The translations under genes were made by a program, and so were the position numbers. A stretch of DNA of 64,000 nucleotides from CBDCVO01 sp965223085 (GTDB lineage Bacteria; Pseudomonadota; Gammaproteobacteria; Ga0077536). A model generated the notes under the pieces. The model saw nothing but the letters and a program-made list of their open reading frames with translations, was not told the origin of the DNA and ran no database searches. The stretch lies in NCBI GenBank assembly GCA_965223085.1, contig OZ244981.1, positions 2,976,001 to 3,040,000 of the forward strand, given 5' to 3'. Below, piece by piece: positions 59,405 through 64,000 of this stretch (the first letter of the stretch is position 1; each line of letters starts with the position of its first letter).

Positions 59405-60343
59405 ATGTCAGCTCTAATTTGTGGGTCGTTCGCCTACGACAACATCATGGTTTTCCAAGACCATTTCAAGAATCATATTCTTCCAGATAAAATTCACATT
59501 CTAAACGTTTCTTTTTTGGTTCCGAAGTTACGACGGGAATTCGGTGGTTGTGCGGGCAACATCGCTTATAACTTACACCTGCTCGGCGGTGAGCCGCTGC
59601 CGATGGGCACGGTAGGGACGGATTTTTCACCGTATCGAGCGTGGATGGACAACTGTGGGATCGCGCGCGATCACGTGAAAGTCATCGACGGTGCGTTGAC
59701 CGCACAGGCGTTTATCACCACCGACTTAGACGATAATCAGATCACCGCATTTCACCCCGGTGCTATGGAACACGCGGCGCAAAACCACATCGGCGAGGCC
59801 AAAGGTGTGGATATCGGCATCGTCGCGCCGGACGGTCGGGACGGTATGATAGCGCACGCGGCGCAATTCGAAGCGGCGGACATCCCCTTTATCTTCGATC
59901 CGGGCCAAGGCATGCCGATGTTTGATGGCGAAGACCTCAAGCGCTTCATCGCACAGGCAACGTGGGTGACGGTCAACGATTACGAATCGCAATTGATGCA
60001 GGAACGCACAGGGTGGGATCTTAAAGATATCAGTGCGCGGGTAGACGGCTTGATAGTCACCTGTGGGGGCGAAGGATCGCGGATCTATGTCGATGAACGC
60101 CAAATCGAGATCCCCGCAGTACCGGTGCACCGCCTGCTCGATCCCACCGGTTGCGGAGACGCGTACCGTGCCGGTCTGCTCTACGGACTTACCCACGGTC
60201 TGAATTGGGAGACAACCGGTCGAATGGCCGCTTTGCTCGGCGCCATCAAGATCGAGCACGCGGGTACCCAGAACCATCATTTCGAACGCGAAGAGTTTGC
60301 GCGCAGGTACGAGGAGGCGTTCGATACGCCTTTGCCTTGGTAG
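59405..60343 (+). CDS. PfkB-family carbohydrate/nucleoside kinase
   Basis: A 312-residue ribokinase-fold kinase. It begins SALICGSFAYDNIMVF, has FGGCAGNIAYNLHLLGG (substrate lid), GTVGTDFSPYRAWMD, and the C-terminal catalytic DPTGCGDAYRAGLLYGL with the anion hole and base Asp; the usual sequence is DTTGAGDAF, so Cys replaces Ala. Close relatives in proteobacteria are often called adenosine kinase or sugar kinase; the substrate is uncertain. The ATG at 59405 is preferred to 59318. Confidence 0.85.
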   Translation: MSALICGSFAYDNIMVFQDHFKNHILPDKIHILNVSFLVPKLRREFGGCAGNIAYNLHLLGGEPLPMGTVGTDFSPYRAWMDNCGIARDHVKVIDGALTAQAFITTDLDDNQITAFHPGAMEHAAQNHIGEAKGVDIGIVAPDGRDGMIAHAAQFEAADIPFIFDPGQGMPMFDGEDLKRFIAQATWVTVNDYESQLMQERTGWDLKDISARVDGLIVTCGGEGSRIYVDERQIEIPAVPVHRLLDPTGCGDAYRAGLLYGLTHGLNWETTGRMAALLGAIKIEHAGTQNHHFEREEFARRYEEAFDTPLPW

Positions 60344-60394
60344 CCAACTAGCCTTAATCTATCGTTCTGTTGAACCCAGTCACCCTGGCCGCGC

Positions 60395-60420
60395 TAGCGC
60401 TACACGGGTTATTAGCGCTA
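60395..60420. promoter_or_regulatory. Tandem palindromic octamers upstream of the MalY-type gene
   Basis: TAGCGCTA, itself a perfect palindrome, occurs at 60395-60402 and 60413-60420, 18 bases apart. It lies in the 172-base gap before the aminotransferase-fold gene and could be a regulator site; no regulator is adjacent. Confidence 0.25.
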
Positions 60421-60515
60421 TCGATCGCACGGGCCTTGCGCCAACGCAAAGACACGCGATTTGTCCGCACGAGAATGCCGACGGCATCGCAGCATGCTGC
60501 CACTGGAGATCCAAT

Positions 60516-61661
60516 TTGTCGCTTTATGACCTAGAAATTGCACACCTACGGCATCGCCAAGGCTGTAAATGGCGAGAGTACCCTGACGATGTACTACCGG
60601 CGTGGGTAGCCGATATGGATTTCGACCTTGCGCCGCCGATTAAAGTAGCTCTCAGCGAGGCCCTGGCGAGCGCAGATCTGGGCTACGCGCGGGCCGTAAA
60701 AGATACCGGCGTGCGCGAACTACTCGTGGCGCGCCTGGCCGAGCGCTACGCTTGGGAGGTCGACCCGGCCCAAGTCGACATCTTCACCGATGTGGTGCAG
60801 GGCATTTATTTTGCACTGCTTGGATTGCTCGAAGCAGGCGAAGGCGTATTGATCCAAACTCCTGTCTACCCGCCATTTCTAAGCGCGGTAGCCGAAACCG
60901 AACGCCGCCGTATTGACGCACCCTTGGTGCAAACGGCGGCCGGCTATGTGATCGATTTTGACGCCTTGCGCGCCCTCATCACCTCGACGACGCGCGTCTT
61001 GTTGTTGTGTCACCCGCACAATCCCACTGGTCGGGCGTTTACCCGCGAGGAACTCGAAGAACTCGCTGAAATCGCGTTGACGCACGGCTTATACGTCATA
61101 TCTGATGAGATTCACGCCGACCTTATGCTCGTCGATCGGCCGCACATCCCGTTCGCTTCGCTCAGTCCAGAAATCGCGACCCGCACGCTCACGTTGGTGG
61201 CGGCGAGCAAAGCGTTTAACATTGCGGGCCTTTGCATAGCGTTTTGCATTTACGGGAGCGATGAGATTGCGCGGCGATTGTCGCGTCTTCCGCATCACCT
61301 GCGCGGCGGGCGTAGCAGTTTGGGGCTTGCGGCCGTTAAAGCCGCGTGGACGGAAGGACAGCCATGGTTGGATCATATTCTCGCCCAACTGCGGACGCAT
61401 CGCGATAGCGTAGCGGCGTTTGTTGCGCGCTATCCTGCCATTAAGCACACGCCGCCGGAAGCGACTTATCTTGCTTGGTTGGATTGCCGAGATTTGGATT
61501 TGAGCGTCAGTCCCCAACGATTTTTTCTTGACCAAGCGCGGGTGGCTTTGAGTAACGGCGCCGCTTTTGGAGCGGAGGGTCGCGGTTTCGTGCGGCTTAA
61601 CTTCGCGACTTCAAGCCCTGTGTTGAACGACATTCTCGCCCGTATGGCAGCCGTCTTATAG
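60516..61661 (+). CDS. MalY/PatB-type PLP-dependent C-S lyase
   Basis: A 381-residue fold-type I PLP enzyme. Motifs are LPAWVADMDF (MalY/PatB hallmark), VVQGIYFALLGL, TPVYPPF, CHPHNPTGRAF, SDEIHADL and the PLP lysine in AASKAFNIAGLC. Relatives are cystathionine beta-lyases (PatB) or the MalY regulator-lyase. No ATG fits; TTG at 60516 has GGAGA seven bases upstream and gives the usual length, so it is chosen over the longer frame at 60297, which overlaps the kinase gene. Confidence 0.87.
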   Translation: MSLYDLEIAHLRHRQGCKWREYPDDVLPAWVADMDFDLAPPIKVALSEALASADLGYARAVKDTGVRELLVARLAERYAWEVDPAQVDIFTDVVQGIYFALLGLLEAGEGVLIQTPVYPPFLSAVAETERRRIDAPLVQTAAGYVIDFDALRALITSTTRVLLLCHPHNPTGRAFTREELEELAEIALTHGLYVISDEIHADLMLVDRPHIPFASLSPEIATRTLTLVAASKAFNIAGLCIAFCIYGSDEIARRLSRLPHHLRGGRSSLGLAAVKAAWTEGQPWLDHILAQLRTHRDSVAAFVARYPAIKHTPPEATYLAWLDCRDLDLSVSPQRFFLDQARVALSNGAAFGAEGRGFVRLNFATSSPVLNDILARMAAVL

Positions 61662-61749
61662 CGCCGGCCGTGCTGCTCTGAGTGGTCGCGGTGGCGCTAA
61701 GGTACCGTGCAAGATCGTCTAGACGACGCCACGATGAGCTGATATCGCG

Positions 61750-63159
61750 TCACTGATCGTAGAGCCAGCTCAACACCGCGTTTTGAATGACCGTTCCGGG
61801 TCCGCGGTGCACGTTCGGGTGATTTATCATCAAAACGACGCCGTAACGCTTGCCAGATGCGGCATCGACATAACCGGCGATGGACGAGACGCCATTTAAG
61901 CGCCCGGTCTTGATGTGCATGCGACCGGATTCGTCGCGGCGCCGAAAACGACGTCGCATGGTCCCGTCGTGACCGACAATGGGCAAAGCGGATATGAATT
62001 CCGGCATGAACGGGCTGCGCCAAGCGCGTTGCAATACCGCCGCCAGCGTCATCGCCGATACCCGTGTATCACGCGACAAACCAGAGCCGTTAGTAACGCG
62101 TAATCCCTGCGTAGGGATTTTCTGCTCCGCGAAATACTCGCTGATAACGATTGCTGCGTGGGTGGCGTTTAGCGGGGGGTCAAACCGCACGCCGCCGAGC
62201 GTGTAGAACAAAGCGTCAGCCATCGCGTTATTGCTCCACTTATTCAGGGGGCGAATAATTTCCGCTAATGGCGGCGACTCGAAGCGCAATAGTGGTGCTT
62301 CTTGCACAGGCGCAACAGCTGTGCGCACACTGCCGTCGATTACGCCGCCCCATTGTTGCCAGTACGCTTTGAACAAGCCGTAGGTGTAAGTATCTGTCTG
62401 CAAGGCGGTACGAAACAATTTTCGCTCGCCGCAACTGCGCGGATAGTTGCCAGTGAAGACGATTTTGTCGGCCTTAACGGGATCCGGCACGACCATAGTT
62501 ATATGTGCGTTGACACCTGCGCAGCGGCTACGGGAAGCCTTGAGTTGATTGACGATAGTAAGGTTGGGGAGATTCGGGATAGTGTGAATCGTGACGCGCT
62601 TGGTGGCTGAATTTGGGACCAAATGGAATTCAAGAGCCTTAAAGTTGAACATCATCGCGCTGGGCAGCACGTTATATAGACGGTAAGGTTGGCCGTCGAA
62701 AGCACCCGGATCGACCCGCTCGACAGTGAAATAGCTGGCGTCGATAAGCAAATCTCCGGTGATGTGTTGCACCCCACGGCGACGGATTGCACCCACCAGT
62801 TTCCAAACACGTTCTTCGACTAGAAAAGGATCGCCGCGCCCACTAAGCAATAGATCGCCGTGCAAAACTCCCGCTTTATTTAACCCCAGGGCATAGACCT
62901 CAGTCTCCCATTTATACGCTGGGCCTAGTAGCTCGAGTGCCGCCAAAGTCGTCATCAGTTTAGCGACGGAGGCAGGGCTGCGCGGTTGCGCGGCGTTGAG
63001 GGCGAGCAGTGGTTCAGTCGCACCCAAGGCTTGCACATGCAAACTCACCGCGGACGTGGGAATTTTTTGCGCGCCTAAGGCTTTGCGCAGCGGCGCGGGC
63101 AGCGCTCCAAGCGTGCCGCTACACCAACACAAGCACAAAAATACGCACAAACTGCGCAT
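61750..63159 (-). CDS. dacB: D-alanyl-D-alanine carboxypeptidase/endopeptidase (PBP4)
   Basis: A 469-residue exported class C penicillin-binding protein with a signal peptide (core LCVFLCLCWCSG). Motifs are SVAK (Ser64, Lys67), SNN in NKWSNNAMADALF and KTG in HIKTGRLNG. The large insert between SxxK and SxN is typical of PBP4, which trims and cleaves peptidoglycan cross-links. NGSGLSRDTRVSA is also characteristic. The ATG at 63159 is preferred over GTG 63216. Confidence 0.93.
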   Translation of the reverse strand: MRSLCVFLCLCWCSGTLGALPAPLRKALGAQKIPTSAVSLHVQALGATEPLLALNAAQPRSPASVAKLMTTLAALELLGPAYKWETEVYALGLNKAGVLHGDLLLSGRGDPFLVEERVWKLVGAIRRRGVQHITGDLLIDASYFTVERVDPGAFDGQPYRLYNVLPSAMMFNFKALEFHLVPNSATKRVTIHTIPNLPNLTIVNQLKASRSRCAGVNAHITMVVPDPVKADKIVFTGNYPRSCGERKLFRTALQTDTYTYGLFKAYWQQWGGVIDGSVRTAVAPVQEAPLLRFESPPLAEIIRPLNKWSNNAMADALFYTLGGVRFDPPLNATHAAIVISEYFAEQKIPTQGLRVTNGSGLSRDTRVSAMTLAAVLQRAWRSPFMPEFISALPIVGHDGTMRRRFRRRDESGRMHIKTGRLNGVSSIAGYVDAASGKRYGVVLMINHPNVHRGPGTVIQNAVLSWLYDQ

Positions 63160-63338
63160 CAACTTAGAGTCGAGAATTATATGACGCTTAGCCTGAGTAT
63201 TGCACGAGGCGCTCACTGTGCTTGTGCCAGTAGGTTATTAGAACGGTTGTTTTCATGAGTCAGCGAAGATGTAGCCGAGATGCTAGAGGCATCACACCGG
63301 TTCACTACCACGGCCCCGGCTTGGTTAGATCCCCCTGA

Positions 63339-63384
63339 GCTTGGACTCCGCCCTCCGCGTAGCTACGCCTACGCTTTGGACTCC
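63339..63384. repeat. Short direct repeat flanking a 12-base palindrome
   Basis: CTTGGACTCC (63340) and CTTTGGACTCC (63374) flank the perfect palindrome GCGTAGCTACGC (63357-63368), in the 287-base gap between the dacB start and the peroxidase-related gene. Nothing else is recognisable in that gap except repeat copy E. Confidence 0.35.
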
Positions 63385-63424
63385 AGCCCGGTGCCCAGAC
63401 GAATCTTTCCTGCGTCATCATCTG

Positions 63425-63450
63425 CGGTCCGCGTGCACTATCCGGCTTAG
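63425..63450 (-). repeat. REP-like repeat, copy E
   Basis: On the minus strand CTAAGCCGGATAGTGCACG, then CGGACCGC. The TAA is the stop codon of the peroxidase-related gene. The stretch matches copy D beyond the core, including CGGACCGC. Confidence 0.55.
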
Positions 63451-64000
63451 CTGTGCGGCGTTCGGCATTGCGCGTGATATTCTCGATTCGGTTGCATATC
63501 GACCGCGCTGGCGATCCGGTTTGTCATGTTAAAAAAACCCGCAACATTGGCAATGTCCCAGATGTCTTTATCGCTGAATCCCACGTCTCGCAAGGCGTCG
63601 CGATCGCTTTCTTCGATGGTGTGGCTAGCCGTCGTGATTTTTGCGGCAAAGTCCAGCATCGCGCGATGGCGTGGTGACAATTCGGCGGCACGATAGTTCA
63701 TGACCATGAGTTCACCAAGCACGGGATCGTCAGAGTATTGGCGTACCGCTGCGCCGTGAGCCGTCAAACAATAAAAACAGTGGTTATGTGAAGACACAAC
63801 CACAGCGATCATCTCCCGTTCTAGTTTGCTTATACCGGATTCACCGAGCATGAGTGCATTATAGAATTCGGAGAAGGCGCGTAGCTGCGCGACGTCGGTA
63901 CTATAAGCAGCGAGCACGTTCGGTAACATGCCAAGTTTCTCATCGCATTTTGCAAAATACGCTTGAATATCATCCGGAAGATCGGCGCGCGTCGGTTGAG
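63447..64000 (-). CDS. Peroxidase-related (AhpD-like) protein, partial
   Basis: The frame is open to the window edge, so the N-terminus is missing; 184 codons are present. The start of the visible part reads LPDDIQAYFAKCDEKLG and continues into LPNVLAAYS, as expected for this family, so the internal ATG at 63929 is not the real start. The redox motif HNHCFYCLTAHGAAVR carries the CxxC and His of the carboxymuconolactone decarboxylase/AhpD fold. Such uncharacterised peroxidase-related enzymes remove peroxides with thiols. Confidence 0.82.
   Translation of the reverse strand, partial: QPTRADLPDDIQAYFAKCDEKLGMLPNVLAAYSTDVAQLRAFSEFYNALMLGESGISKLEREMIAVVVSSHNHCFYCLTAHGAAVRQYSDDPVLGELMVMNYRAAELSPRHRAMLDFAAKITTASHTIEESDRDALRDVGFSDKDIWDIANVAGFFNMTNRIASAVDMQPNREYHAQCRTPHS

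Noticed and set aside
61662..61749. Possible gene between the MalY-type gene and dacB
   Set aside because: The frame at 61697-62023 lies mostly inside dacB on the same strand in another phase and has no independent support.

Overview
The window reads as a chromosomal segment of a gammaproteobacterium, probably environmental. The evidence is the gene order pheA-tyrA-aroA-cmk-rpsA-ihfB-lapA-lapB-pyrF, a class I adenylate cyclase, Coq7, MiaE, CsiV, LapAB, the pair ssb / MFS transporter / uvrA, and a ribD-ribE-ribBX-ribH-nusB-thiL operon. Base composition is moderately G+C-rich and even. I see no insertion sequence, prophage, CRISPR array, rRNA or origin. One tRNA-Gln(CTG) is present.

Layout. 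1-7.9 kb (+): aromatic amino-acid synthesis (end of pheA, tyrA, aroA), then cmk, ribosomal protein S1, IHF beta, the LPS-control pair LapA/LapB and pyrF. 7.9-13.1 kb (+): mfd, a CsiV-like exported protein and an orphan PEP-CTERM protein. 13.1-18.2 kb (-): S-methyl-5'-thioinosine phosphorylase and hypoxanthine phosphoribosyltransferase (a coherent salvage pair), a DUF815 AAA ATPase and class I adenylate cyclase. 18.4-24.1 kb (+): nrdR, then riboflavin genes, nusB and thiL; the GTP cyclohydrolase II half of the RibBA-like protein has lost its zinc cysteines.

24.1-29.9 kb is the most unusual metabolic stretch: a membrane-anchored DsrE-like protein, a fused SoxYZ-like carrier of the kind linked to quinoprotein (PQQ) dehydrogenases, and an archaeal-type F420-dependent methylene-tetrahydromethanopterin dehydrogenase (Mtd) downstream of a glycosyltransferase and miaE. 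Together these suggest C1 (methanol/formaldehyde) oxidation through tetrahydromethanopterin using F420. The tRNA, a four-helix-bundle protein and rpsI/rplM follow.

30-39 kb: coq7, a DegP/DegQ protease with a sigma-E-like promoter, an isocitrate-lyase-superfamily enzyme, an SDR, a CbbY-like phosphatase, a radical SAM protein, a membrane zinc peptidase and zapE. 39-54 kb: a small unknown gene with its own promoter and terminator; a class-A-beta-lactamase-fold hydrolase next to an apparently exported PEP/pyruvate-binding-like protein; a Ser/Thr kinase with a pseudo-receiver domain; lon behind an excellent sigma32 promoter; pyk; a second such hydrolase divergent from two ATP/ADP-antiporter-like membrane proteins, one with a HEAT-like tail; then ssb. 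54-64 kb: MFS transporter, uvrA, a membrane protein, a PfkB kinase, a MalY-type lyase, PBP4 (dacB) and a partial peroxidase-related gene.

A dispersed REP-like repeat (consensus about CTAGYCCGGATAT) occurs at least six times, mostly fused to stop codons. Start codons were chosen by family length, ribosome-binding sites and overlaps, and differ in places from the longest reading frame. All calls come from reading the sequence; no database search was possible.
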